Shown here in pieces: positions 58,001-63,396 of a stretch of DNA of 64,000 nucleotides (within the stretch, counting starts at the first letter, position 1; every line of letters begins with the position of its first letter). Where the stretch lies: positions 62,001 to 126,000 of the forward strand of contig NZ_AP025512.1 in NCBI RefSeq assembly GCF_024347635.1, written 5' to 3'. Under the pieces are notes generated by a model. The model was given only the letters and a program-made list of their open reading frames with translations, was not told the DNA's origin and made no database searches. The stretch is from Vibrio tasmaniensis (lineage in GTDB: Bacteria > Pseudomonadota > Gammaproteobacteria > Enterobacterales > Vibrionaceae). The position numbers were made by a program, and so were the translations under genes.

Positions 58001-59861
58001 CTTTATCGGTCAACTTAACTTGATCAGCGTCTAGGACGAAGTAACCGTCAGCGTTGTTTTCGAGCTGAACCGTCAATTGATCTGCTGGCGTATCTGTATC
58101 AGCAACAACGAGTGTTGCCACTACTGTGTCGGTAGATACCGCGTCTTCAGTCACGCTATCAACCGCGGTAACATCGATGGTCGGTGCGTCATTTATACGA
58201 ACGACATCAAGAGAATCGGTGTCTGTCGCTGTCGGGCTAACTCCGTCCGATACCGATGCACTTACCGTTAGGCTGTCTAAGTCAAGCTGGTCATTATTAA
58301 CCGCTTCGACACCTTTATCGGTCAGCTTAACTTGGTCACCATCGAGCACGAAGTAACCGTCATCGTTGTTTTCTAGCTGAACAGTAAGCTCATCTGCTGG
58401 CGTATCTGTATCGGCAACGGTCACTGTTGCCACTACTGTATCTGTCGATACCGCATCTTCAGTCACACTATCAACCGCGGTAACGTCAATGGTCGGTGCG
58501 TCATTTATACGAACGACATCAAGAGAATCGGTGTCTGTCGCTGTCGGGCTAACTCCGTCCGATACCGATGCACTTACCGTTAGGCTGTCTAAGTCAAGCT
58601 GGTCACTATTAACCGCTTCGACACCTTTATCGGTCAGCTTAACTTGGTCACCATCGAGCACGAAGTAACCGCCAGCGTTGTTTTCTAGCTGAACAGTAAG
58701 CTCATCTGCTGGCGTATCTGTATCGGCAACGGTCACTGTTGCCACTACTGTATCTGTCGATACCGCGTCTTCAGTCACGCTATCGATGGCTGTGACGTCG
58801 ATGGTTGGAGCGTCGTTTACGCGAACCACGTCCAACGAATCCGTGTCTGTCGCTTTCGGGTTCACACCGTCAGATACCGACGCTGTGACACTCAGACTAT
58901 TCAAATCTAGCTGGTCGTTATTAACCGCTTCGACACCTTTATCGGTCAGCTTAACTTGGTCACCATCGAGCACGAAGTAACCGTCATCGTTGTTTTCTAG
59001 CTGAACAGTAAGCTCATCTGCTGGCGTATCTGTATCGGCAACGGTCACTGTTGCCACTACTGTATCTGTCGATACCGCATCTTCAGTCACGCTATCAACC
59101 GCGGTAACGTCAATGGTCGGTGCGTCGTTTGCTGGGTTAACTGTGACAATCACCGTAGCTTCATCAGTTAGCGCTCCATCAGTTACCACATAAGTAATAG
59201 TCGCTTCACCGTTAAAGCCTTTGGCTGGCGTAAATGTCAACTTTCCATCAATAATCTCTACTGTGCCTTGCTCTGCCGGAACAGTTGCCGATTCAATCCT
59301 TAACGAATCGCTATCTGCGTCTTGGTCGTTAGCCAAAACATCGATGGAAACCGAAGCGTCTTCATCGATCAAAACGCTGTCATCTTTAGCTACCGGAGGT
59401 CGAGGGCTGATAGCTGGCAATGCATCATCTGAATTTGCCGCGCTCAAAAGAAGCTCCGCAAGCGATAGACTTTGATATTCAGACAAGCCTAGAGCAGCGA
59501 TCCCCATCGTTTCAAACCAAGTACTGGCAAGTATTTCTGCTCCTGTACGCTCAACGGTCCCACTTTCTTGAAAACTGGAGCCGGCATTCTCACCCGAAGC
59601 TGGGGCGAACTCAAAACTCAGTAATGTCGGCTCTTGTCCGGCTCTAAGAGCATCAATAATTTGAGCAACATCTTGAGTGATATCTTGCGAGTCTTCTTCT
59701 GTCGCAACTTTAACTTGAAGTTTTTGTGGTTCATTTTCGATAACTGCAACAATCAGATCACCCTGCAGTGGTCGCTCATGCTCGGCAAGAACCTTCAATT
59801 GCCCATTAAAATCTATTACGGCTAACCGCTCTCCAACCGGAGCTAAGGAAGTACGATCCAT
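46014..59861 (-). CDS. Giant LapA-like RTX biofilm adhesin (type I secreted)
   Basis: The product is 4615 residues from the ATG giving MDRTSLAPVGE, chosen for its AGAGG site; a start 15 nt earlier lacks one. The N terminus matches LapA-type retention modules (DALRAGQEPTLLSFEFAPAS, then GSSF). One tandem-95/cadherin-like domain follows, then about 37 repeats of 104 residues (SVTEDAVSTDTVVATLVVAD ... DSLDVVRVNDAPTIDV). The C-terminal part has a vWA domain with a MIDAS motif (DTSGSMG, then GGTNYEA and SDGTPNQ), RTX nonapeptides (GGLGNDILTGGDGADIF) and a type I secretion tail. Such proteins are exported from their C terminus and held in the outer-membrane TolC-like pore by the N-terminal plug, promoting surface attachment. 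LapA is released when LapG cuts after TA in TAAG; here the aligned residues are PASG. Confidence 0.93.
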   Translation of the reverse strand: MDRTSLAPVGERLAVIDFNGQLKVLAEHERPLQGDLIVAVIENEPQKLQVKVATEEDSQDITQDVAQIIDALRAGQEPTLLSFEFAPASGENAGSSFQESGTVERTGAEILASTWFETMGIAALGLSEYQSLSLAELLLSAANSDDALPAISPRPPVAKDDSVLIDEDASVSIDVLANDQDADSDSLRIESATVPAEQGTVEIIDGKLTFTPAKGFNGEATITYVVTDGALTDEATVIVTVNPANDAPTIDVTAVDSVTEDAVSTDTVVATVTVADTDTPADELTVQLENNDDGYFVLDGDQVKLTDKGVEAVNNDQLDLNSLSVTASVSDGVNPKATDTDSLDVVRVNDAPTIDVTAIDSVTEDAVSTDTVVATVTVADTDTPADELTVQLENNAGGYFVLDGDQVKLTDKGVEAVNSDQLDLDSLTVSASVSDGVSPTATDTDSLDVVRINDAPTIDVTAVDSVTEDAVSTDTVVATVTVADTDTPADELTVQLENNDDGYFVLDGDQVKLTDKGVEAVNNDQLDLDSLTVSASVSDGVSPTATDTDSLDVVRINDAPTIDVTAVDSVTEDAVSTDTVVATLVVADTDTPADQLTVQLENNADGYFVLDADQVKLTDKGVEAVNNDQLDLNNLTVTASVSDDVNPKATDTDSLDVVRVNDAPTIDVTAVDSVTEDAVSTDTVVATLVVADTDTPADQLTVQLENNTDGYFVLDGDQVKLTDKGVEAVNNDQLDLNSLSVTASVSDGVNPKATDTDSLDVVRVNDAPTIDVTEVDSVTEDAVSTDTVVATLVVADTDTPADELTVQLENNTDGYFVLDGDQVKLTDKGVEAVNNDQLDLTTLSVSASVSDGVNPKATDTDSLDVVRVNDAPTIDVTAVDSVTEDAVSTDTVVATLVVADTDTPADQLTVQLENNTDGYFVLDGDQVKLTDKGVEAVNNDQLDLNSLSVTASVSDGVNPKATDTDSLDVVRVNDAPTIDVTAVDSVTEDAVSTDTVVATLVVADTDTPADELTVQLENNADGYFVLDGDQVKLTDKGVEAVNNDQIDLTTLSVSASVSDGVNPKATDTDSLDVVRVNDAPTIDVTAVDSVTEDAVSTDTVVATLVVADTDTPADELTVQLENNTDGYFVLDGDQVKLTDKGVEAVNNDQLDLTTLSVSASVSDDVNPKATDTDSLDVVRVNDAPTIDVTAVDSVTEDAVSTDTVVATLVVADTDTPADQLTVQLENNTDGYFVLDGDQVKLTDKGVEAVNNDQLDLNSLSVTASVSDGVNPKATDTDSLDVVRVNDAPTIDVTAVDSVTEDAVSTDTVVATLVVADTDTPADELTVQLENNTDGYFVLDGDQVKLTDKGVEAVNNDQLDLTTLSVSASVSDGVNPKATDTDSLDVVRVNDAPTIDVTAVDSVTEDAVSTDTVVATLVVADTDTPADQLTVQLENNADGYFVLDGDQVKLTDKGVEAVNNDQLDLDSLTVTASVSDGVNPKVTDTDSLDVVRVNDAPTIDVTAVDSVTEDAVSTGTVVATLVVADTDTPADQLTVQLENNADGYFVLDGDQVKLTDKGVEAVNNDQLDLTTLSVTASVSDGVNPKVTDTDSLDVVRVNDAPTIDVTAVDSVTEDAVSTDTVVATLVVADTDTPADELTVQLENNTDGYFVLDGDQVKLTDKGVEAVNNDQLDLTTLSVSASVSDDVNPKATDTDSLDVVRVNDAPTIDVTAVDSVTEDAVSTDTVVATLVVADTDTPADQLTVQLENNTDGYFVLDGDQVKLTDKGVEAVNNDQLDLNSLSVTASVSDGVNPKATDTDSLDVVRVNDAPTIDVTAVDSVTEDAVSTDTVVATLVVADTDTPADELTVQLENNTDGYFVLDGDQVKLTDKGVEAVNNDQLDLTTLSVSASVSDDVNPKATDTDSLDVVRVNDAPTIDVTAVDSVTEDAVSTDTVVATLVVADTDTPADQLTVQLENNTDGYFVLDGDQVKLTDKGVEAVNNDQLDLNSLSVTASVSDGVNPKATDTDSLDVVRVNDAPTIDVTAVDSVTEDAVSTDTVVATLVVADTDTPADELTVQLENNTDGYFVLDGDQVKLTDKGVEAVNNDQLDLTTLSVSASVSDDVNPKATDTDSLDVVRVNDAPTIDVTAVDSVTEDAVSTDTVVATLVVADTDTPADQLTVQLENNTDGYFVLDGDQVKLTDKGVEAVNNDQLDLNSLSVTASVSDGVNPKATDTDSLDVVRVNDAPTIDVTAVDSVTEDAVSTDTVVATLVVADTDTPADELTVQLENNTDGYFVLDGDQVKLTDKGVEAVNNDQLDLTTLSVSASVSDGVNPKATDTDSLDVVRVNDAPTIDVTAVDSVTEDAVSTDTVVATLVVADTDTPADQLTVQLENNADGYFVLDGDQVKLTDKGVEAVNNDQLDLDSLTVTASVSDGVNPKVTDTDSLDVVRVNDAPTIDVTAVDSVTEDAVSTGTVVATLVVADTDTPADQLTVQLENNADGYFVLDGDQVKLTDKGVEAVNNDQLDLTTLSVTASVSDGVNPKVTDTDSLDVVRVNDAPTIDVTAVDSVTEDAVSTDTVVATLVVADTDTPADELTVQLENNTDGYFVLDGDQVKLTDKGVEAVNNDQLDLTTLSVSASVSDDVNPKATDTDSLDVVRVNDAPTIDVTAVDSVTEDAVSTDTVVATLVVADTDTPADQLTVQLENNTDGYFVLDGDQVKLTDKGVEAVNNDQLDLNSLSVTASVSDGVNPKATDTDSLDVVRVNDAPTIDVTAVDSVTEDAVSTDTVVATLVVADTDTPADELTVQLENNTDGYFVLDGDQVKLTDKGVEAVNNDQLDLTTLSVSASVSDDVNPKATDTDSLDVVRVNDAPTIDVTAVDSVTEDAVSTDTVVATLVVADTDTPADQLAVQLENNTDGYFVLDGDQVKLTDKGVEAVNNDQLDLNSLSVTASVSDGVNPKATDTDSLDVVRVNDAPTIDVTAVDSVTEDAVSTDTVVATLVVADTDTPADELTVQLENNTDGYFVLDGDQVKLTDKGVEAVNNDQLDLTTLSVSASVSDDVNPKATDTDSLDVVRVNDAPTIDVTAVDSVTEDAVSTDTVVATLVVADTDTPADQLTVQLENNTDGYFVLDGDQVKLTDKGVEAVNNDQLDLNSLSVTASVSDGVNPKATDTDSLDVVRVNDAPTIDVTAVDSVTEDAVSTDTVVATLVVADTDTPADELTVQLENNTDGYFVLDGDQVKLTDKGVEAVNNDQLDLTTLSVSASVSDGVNPKATDTDSLDVVRVNDAPTIDVTAVDSVTEDAVSTDTVVATLVVADTDTPADQLTVQLENNADGYFVLDGDQVKLTDKGVEAVNNDQLDLDSLTVTASVSDGVNPKVTDTDSLDVVRVNDAPTIDVTAVDSVTEDAVSTGTVVATLVVADTDTPADQLTVQLENNADGYFVLDGDQVKLTDKGVEAVNNDQLDLTTLSVTASVSDGVNPKVTDTDSLDVVRVNDAPTIDVTAVDSVTEDAVSTDTVVATLVVADTDTPADELTVQLENNTDGYFVLDGDQVKLTDKGVEAVNNDQLDLTTLSVSASVSDDVNPKATDTDSLDVVRVNDAPTIDVTAVDSVTEDAVSTDTVVATLVVADTDTPADQLTVQLENNTDGYFVLDGDQVKLTDKGVEAVNNDQLDLNSLSVTASVSDGVNPKATDTDSLDVVRVNDAPTIDVTAVDSVTEDAVSTDTVVATLVVADTDTPADELTVQLENNTDGYFVLDGDQVKLTDKGVEAVNNDQLDLTTLSVSASVSDDVNPKATDTDSLDVVRVNDAPTIDVTAVDSVTEDAVSTDTVVATLVVADTDTPADQLTVQLENNTDGYFVLDGDQVKLTDKGVEAVNNDQLDLNSLSVTASVSDGVNPKATDTDSLDVVRVNDAPTIDVTAVDSVTEDAVSTDTVVATLVVADTDTPADELTVQLENNTDGYFVLDGDQVKLTDKGVEAVNNDQLDLTTLSVSASVSDGVNPKATDTDSLDVVRVNDAPTIDVTAVDSVTEDAVSTDTVVATLVVADTDTPADQLTVQLENNTDGYFVLDGDQVKLTDKGVEAVNNDQLDLTTLSVSASVSDGVNPKATDTDSLDVVRGYKYVIGTHGDNDITGTADDDIIVGDVQGLQIVEGEDYNIAFVLDTSGSMGYDVGKAEAEFKKVLDSLINSAGSSSSGKVNVLLTTFAADDKLLLEVDLSDPEASTKITTAFENNRDDGSGGTNYEAAFDSVLDWFAGKDSDANNVTYFISDGTPNQADHNSAYDLASMTNVVIGAENGKIITLGDVLPSDYQRGDVVTYNNQTVIASNTEVYSLSTGERLGYMYSNTGYYDYSNSVTAQADNMYKALEEFSEVHAIGLGNNLDASTLENYDSDNTVRTNIDVSQLAEVILGKEVALLQGRDDIDSQAGDDIIFGDAIRFGSSDEQGVSALQEYVAGQLGKDVGLVTEKDVHNYITDNQAEFEQSRSSDRADNLSGGEGNDILFGQGGSDTLDGGIGDDILIGGLGNDILTGGDGADIFKWVDVANETDTVKDFNANEDSLDFSDLFEDLSKDELGSLLDDLKSGDHTGDVGNYHVEVTQDGATDSNLSISKGGTTLDIHFDGASVDDVTSHLIASLDSQFKDI
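47580..59135 (-). repeat. About 37 tandem 312-bp repeats with 2808-bp higher-order periodicity
   Basis: The recurrent segment encoding SVTEDAVST appears every 312 bp from about 47830 to 59062, giving 37 units. Between about 48.1 and 56.5 kb the order of unit variants repeats every nine units (2808 bp): the sequence near 49390 recurs at 52198 and 55006, apparently identical over the stretches compared. Units at the 5' end of the gene are more diverged, which indicates recent expansion of the inner block. Confidence 0.92.
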
Positions 59862-60218
59862 ATAAACCTCTAACATAAAACACTGTCAACAATTTGACTC
59901 ATAATAATAGCGCATAAATGCTTAATTTTAACTTCTTAATCACATTTTACTAATAAAAGAGTATATTATTTACTGGTTATTGTCGTAGATTCGACCGCAA
60001 AGATACGTGCATTAATTCTGTTTAAGACTTTAATAATACGACTTTAGCCAGAAAAGAATTGGAACTACAGCTCATAAACTGTAAAACCAAATACACAACA
60101 ATGGCAACTAATTGCATTTAACAACATTGAGCGTTATATTATTGACGCAGATGGAGTAGCCCCTGTTTATAAGAACAAAGCCTCACCTTCAGAAATGACT
60201 AAACCTAGGAGAAGCAGA
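59862..60218. other. Divergent promoter region between adhesin and TolC-family genes
   Basis: This AT-rich intergenic stretch must carry both promoters. Several TATTAT/TATAAT-like sequences occur, but no -35/-10 pair convinces on either strand. The adhesin ribosome-binding site (AGAGG) and the exporter site (AGGAG at 60207-60211) are clear. No operator is recognised. Confidence 0.4.
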
Positions 60219-61529
60219 GTGAAGAGGACTCGATTCAACGCCATATGCTTTGGTGTGTTTGCCGTCAGCCCAACTTTTGGACAAACACTTGAGCAAGCGG
60301 TTGAAAATGCACTTATTAGCAACCCAGACATCAAAAGTGCATTTAATGAATTCGTAAGTAAGCGGTATGTGAATGAAGCCTCGAGCGGTGCTTATCTTCC
60401 TTCTGTCGATCTAGATGCAGGCGTCGGATATGAAGGGACAAACCCAGCAGAGAGCAATCGTAAGTCTACCGATTTAACGCGAAAAGAAGCGACAATTATG
60501 CTAACTCAGCTTATTTGGGATGGTTCAGCGACGCTTAACGACATTGACCGTACTGCTGCGGATGCTGAATCCGTTCGTTACCAATTATTAGCAGACGCTC
60601 AAGATAAAGCATTAGAGGTCGTCAAAGTCTACCTGGATGCCGTTAAAGCCTATAAAGTACTGACACTTTCTGAAAATAACCTGAGAGTGCATAAGAAAAT
60701 CTATCAAGATATCAAGAAACGAGTAGATTCAGGCATTGGTTCAACAGCAGACTTAACGCAAGTAGAAGCTCGCTTAGCTAAAGCACATGGTAACTTGGTA
60801 GCTGCTCAGAACAACTTGTTTGATACGCACACGATCTTCTCTCGCCTTGTCGGTAAGGATCCGCAAAGGCTTATCTTCCCTCGAGCAGATCAAAACTTCA
60901 TTCCTTACACATTAGATGATGCGATTGATTTGGCATTTAACTCTCACCCAGTGATTAAGATTTCAAAAGCGGATGTTGATTCGGCTAGGTTCCAGTACAA
61001 ACAGTCTAAAGGTAACTACTACCCAGCTGTTTCTATAGAAGTTTCGCAAACATGGCGTGATGACGCATCTGGTATCGAAGGAAACAGAGATGAAACAACA
61101 GCGATGCTGCGTATGCGTTACAACTTATACAATGGTGGCAGTGACTCTGCAAATGCCGAAAGTTTCGCCTACCAGTTGAACAAAGCAAAAGACTTACGCG
61201 AACGCGCATATCGAAATGTAGAAGAAGGTTTACGCCTATCTTGGAGCGCACTGGATCTGACACAACAACAGAAGCAATTTTTGTCCGAACACGTAGATTC
61301 AGCTTCTGAGACAGTTATTGCGTACGAAAAACAATACCGTATTGGTCAACGTACTCTACTTGACTTATTGAACACAGAAAACGAATTGTTTGAAGCTCGC
61401 AAAGACTACTTGGATGCGAAGTACGCAGAACAATACGCCAAATATCGCGTCATGAATGCGACTGGTCAACTATTGAATGCGCTTCGCGTTGATGTTCCAA
61501 CAGAGTGGAATCAGAAGGTGGAGTACTAA
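60219..61529 (+). CDS. TolC-family outer-membrane channel (LapE/AggA-like) for adhesin export
   Basis: The product is 436 residues from a GTG start with AGGAG 7 nt upstream; this gives a normal signal peptide (MKRTRFNAICFGVFAVSPTFGQ). An ATG 24 nt earlier has no ribosome-binding site. Two OEP repeats are visible: TLEQAVENALISNPDIKSAF opens the first, and YTLDDAIDLAFNSHPVIKIS opens the second. It forms the outer-membrane part of a type I secretion system; in LapA systems the same protein holds the retention module. The ABC transporter and membrane-fusion genes are not in the window. The gene is divergent from the adhesin, as in many lap-type loci. Confidence 0.9.
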   Translation: MKRTRFNAICFGVFAVSPTFGQTLEQAVENALISNPDIKSAFNEFVSKRYVNEASSGAYLPSVDLDAGVGYEGTNPAESNRKSTDLTRKEATIMLTQLIWDGSATLNDIDRTAADAESVRYQLLADAQDKALEVVKVYLDAVKAYKVLTLSENNLRVHKKIYQDIKKRVDSGIGSTADLTQVEARLAKAHGNLVAAQNNLFDTHTIFSRLVGKDPQRLIFPRADQNFIPYTLDDAIDLAFNSHPVIKISKADVDSARFQYKQSKGNYYPAVSIEVSQTWRDDASGIEGNRDETTAMLRMRYNLYNGGSDSANAESFAYQLNKAKDLRERAYRNVEEGLRLSWSALDLTQQQKQFLSEHVDSASETVIAYEKQYRIGQRTLLDLLNTENELFEARKDYLDAKYAEQYAKYRVMNATGQLLNALRVDVPTEWNQKVEY

Positions 61530-61541
61530 TTATGCAAGCAG

Positions 61542-62897
61542 GAACCGGCGACGGTGTCGCCTGAGCGGCCTACGGCCGAAAACAAAGAGACTCAACCTAC
61601 TAGGGTGCTTTACATGGATCGTTTATCCTATAGGTCATGCATCCGAATAAGCCCATCAAACAACTCTTCAATGCCAACGATACTTGGCTGAACTACCTCA
61701 ATAAGTACCGAGAAACCCTCCGAACCGTCGTCATTGAAAACGTCACCAAGATGCTCGCTTGCAGTACCGCTGCTTTTGGCTCTAAAGAGTATCGATGCAG
61801 TCATGCTGACTGCACCCATCACAAATATATTCACCAGACGTGTAAATCTCGCTTTTGCAGCAGTTGTGGCATAAAAGCCACAGAGCGGTGGATACGAAAG
61901 CAACAACATGTCTTTCCTGAGTGTGAGTATCAACACGTTACGTTGACGCTTCCTCACACGCTGTGGCCTATCTTTCGGGATAGTCGTTTTCTTCTCAATC
62001 ATCTCTTTAGCTGTGCAGCCAAAATCTTCTTAGGATGGGCAGAGCAACTGGGTATCGATATCGGGGTGTTCTGTGCACTTCACACCTACGGGAGAAAGCT
62101 GAATTGGAATGTGCACATCCATTTGTCTGTCACGCGTGGAGGCTTATGTAAGAGGACTGGCCTGTGGAAGCCCATTTTCTTTAAAGCTAAGACCACTGAG
62201 AAGTGTTGGCGCACCGCCATCATTCAGCTTCTCAGCTCCAATTACTCAGAATTAGAATTGAGTGGAGAGGGTTGCCCTTATATTCGTAATGAGCAAGATT
62301 GGTCCCGATTTTTAACCAGCCAATATTGCCGTCGATGGAAGCTGCACTTTGCAAAGAAAACGGCCAACGTGACGCCCACCATGACTTACCTCGGACGATA
62401 CCTAAAACGCCCACCCATATCGGCGTCGCGTTTACGACATAACTTCCAGGGAGGCTTGGTAACGTTTGATTACCTCAACCATAGAAATGGTCAGACGGAA
62501 TCCCTCATTTTGAGTCCAGAAGCTCTGATAGAGCGCATGATTGAGCATATTCCAGATAAGCACTTCAAAATGATTCGATACTTCGGTTTTCTATCAAACC
62601 GACGTCGTGGTGAGATGCTCCCTAAGGTCTACGCGCCCCTAAAGACGCCCCTGAAATGCCCGGCTACGCCGCCATGTTGAAAGGGTATGTGAAGGTTGAT
62701 CCGTTTGAGTGCATTCTTTGTGGGCACCGTTTAACGTTTCTTCGCTTTAGGGCTGGGGAGCCGCTGTCAGAGCTGGTCCACCATGCTCTGGTTCAAGCCC
62801 AAATCAGGTCAATTTAGGCATTTCGCAGGATGAGTGTATCTAAAATCCCGAAAACAGCATGAAAGTGTTCAACAAACACCCGTGTTTAGATTGTAGA
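61542..62897 (+). mobile_element. IS91-family insertion sequence, copy 3
   Basis: It has the same left end as the other copies (GAACCGGCGACGGTGTCGCC) and the same 3' hairpin region (GTGTT-CAACA-AACAC). It starts 12 nt after the exporter stop. Right at the junction an ATG (61532) reads Met-Gln-Ala before the element, so a following gene may have been cut after three codons. Confidence 0.85.
61637..62817 (+). pseudogene. IS91-family HUH transposase with a late frameshift (copy 3)
   Basis: This is the best preserved of the three copies. The zinc finger, HUH motif (NVHIHLSV) and tyrosine region (YLGRYLKRPPISASRL) are intact in one 347-codon frame. A 13-bp net deletion near 62635 (after LPKVY) shifts the frame, replacing the last ~57 residues, including CILCGHR, with an aberrant tail. 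Catalysis might survive, but the C-terminal segment conserved in copy 1 is lost. Confidence 0.8.
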
Positions 62898-62954
62898 GCA
62901 GAAGTTAGATCAGTCAGCGACTCATTCTGACGAGAGTTATGCCGCGATCGTTCA

Positions 62955-62981
62955 GGTAAGGAATCATTCAGATTCCTTACC
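62955..62981. other. Perfect 11-bp hairpin
   Basis: GGTAAGGAATC and GATTCCTTACC enclose a 5-nt loop, about 55 nt after the IS91 right end. No T-run follows. It may be a structural remnant; its role is unknown. Confidence 0.4.
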
Positions 62982-63166
62982 TTAAATGGAGATGGGGCGA
63001 AAACGGCAGTAACATATTTACCAATATATTGAGAAGCCAGGTTAATGGTGAAACAGTAGCTTTAACTCATGATTTGGATGGCAATCTCACCGTTGAGGAA
63101 GTGAAGACTAAAACTGAGGAGCTTAACCTGCAGCAAATGGCAATTGGTTTTACCAGCTTATGGTAA
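62960..63166 (+). pseudogene. C-terminal gene fragment, unrecognised
   Basis: An open frame after an in-frame TAA reads PYLKWRWGENGSNIFTNILR, then VNGETVALTHDLDGNLTVEE, ending GFTSLW and TAA. The composition looks like real coding sequence, but there is no start codon or ribosome-binding site. It is probably the tail of a gene removed by the adjacent IS91 event. No family is recognised. Confidence 0.4.
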
Positions 63167-63195
63167 TACACTAGGGATTTAAACACTGTGGCAAA

Positions 63196-63240
63196 GCCAA
63201 TGTGCCGTATAGTATCAACTATATAAAACGGCATGTTGGC
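63196..63240. repeat. Imperfect inverted repeat
   Basis: GCCAATGTGCCGT (63196-63208) and ACGGCATGTTGGC (63228-63240) pair at 11 of 13 positions around a 19-nt AT-rich loop. It lies between the gene fragment and the next gene, so it may be a weak terminator or the end of a small element. Confidence 0.4.
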
Positions 63241-63396
63241 CTGTTATTTTTGACGAAAACATATCGGACTGGTCTGTCACACCTCTAGCTAGATTTGCGA
63301 CAGAACCAACTTGTGTATTGACTAAAAAATAAGCGAAACGGGGTAGCTCTATCTCTAAATTTAATTACGCAACAAAGCCCCCCTTATCTTTAAATA

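Noticed and set aside
47830..58980. Many + strand frames of 60-90 codons across the adhesin repeats
   Set aside because: They recur with the 312-bp period, lack ribosome-binding sites and are the opposite-strand reading of the adhesin repeat.
47580..59135. CRISPR-like repetition
   Set aside because: The units are 312 bp, contiguous and in-frame coding; there are no spacers or cas genes.
30238..63310. Shared short sequence CGACAGAACCAACT at about 30239 and 63298
   Set aside because: Fourteen bases near two IS91 contexts may be an old insertion-sequence scrap, but it is too short to interpret.
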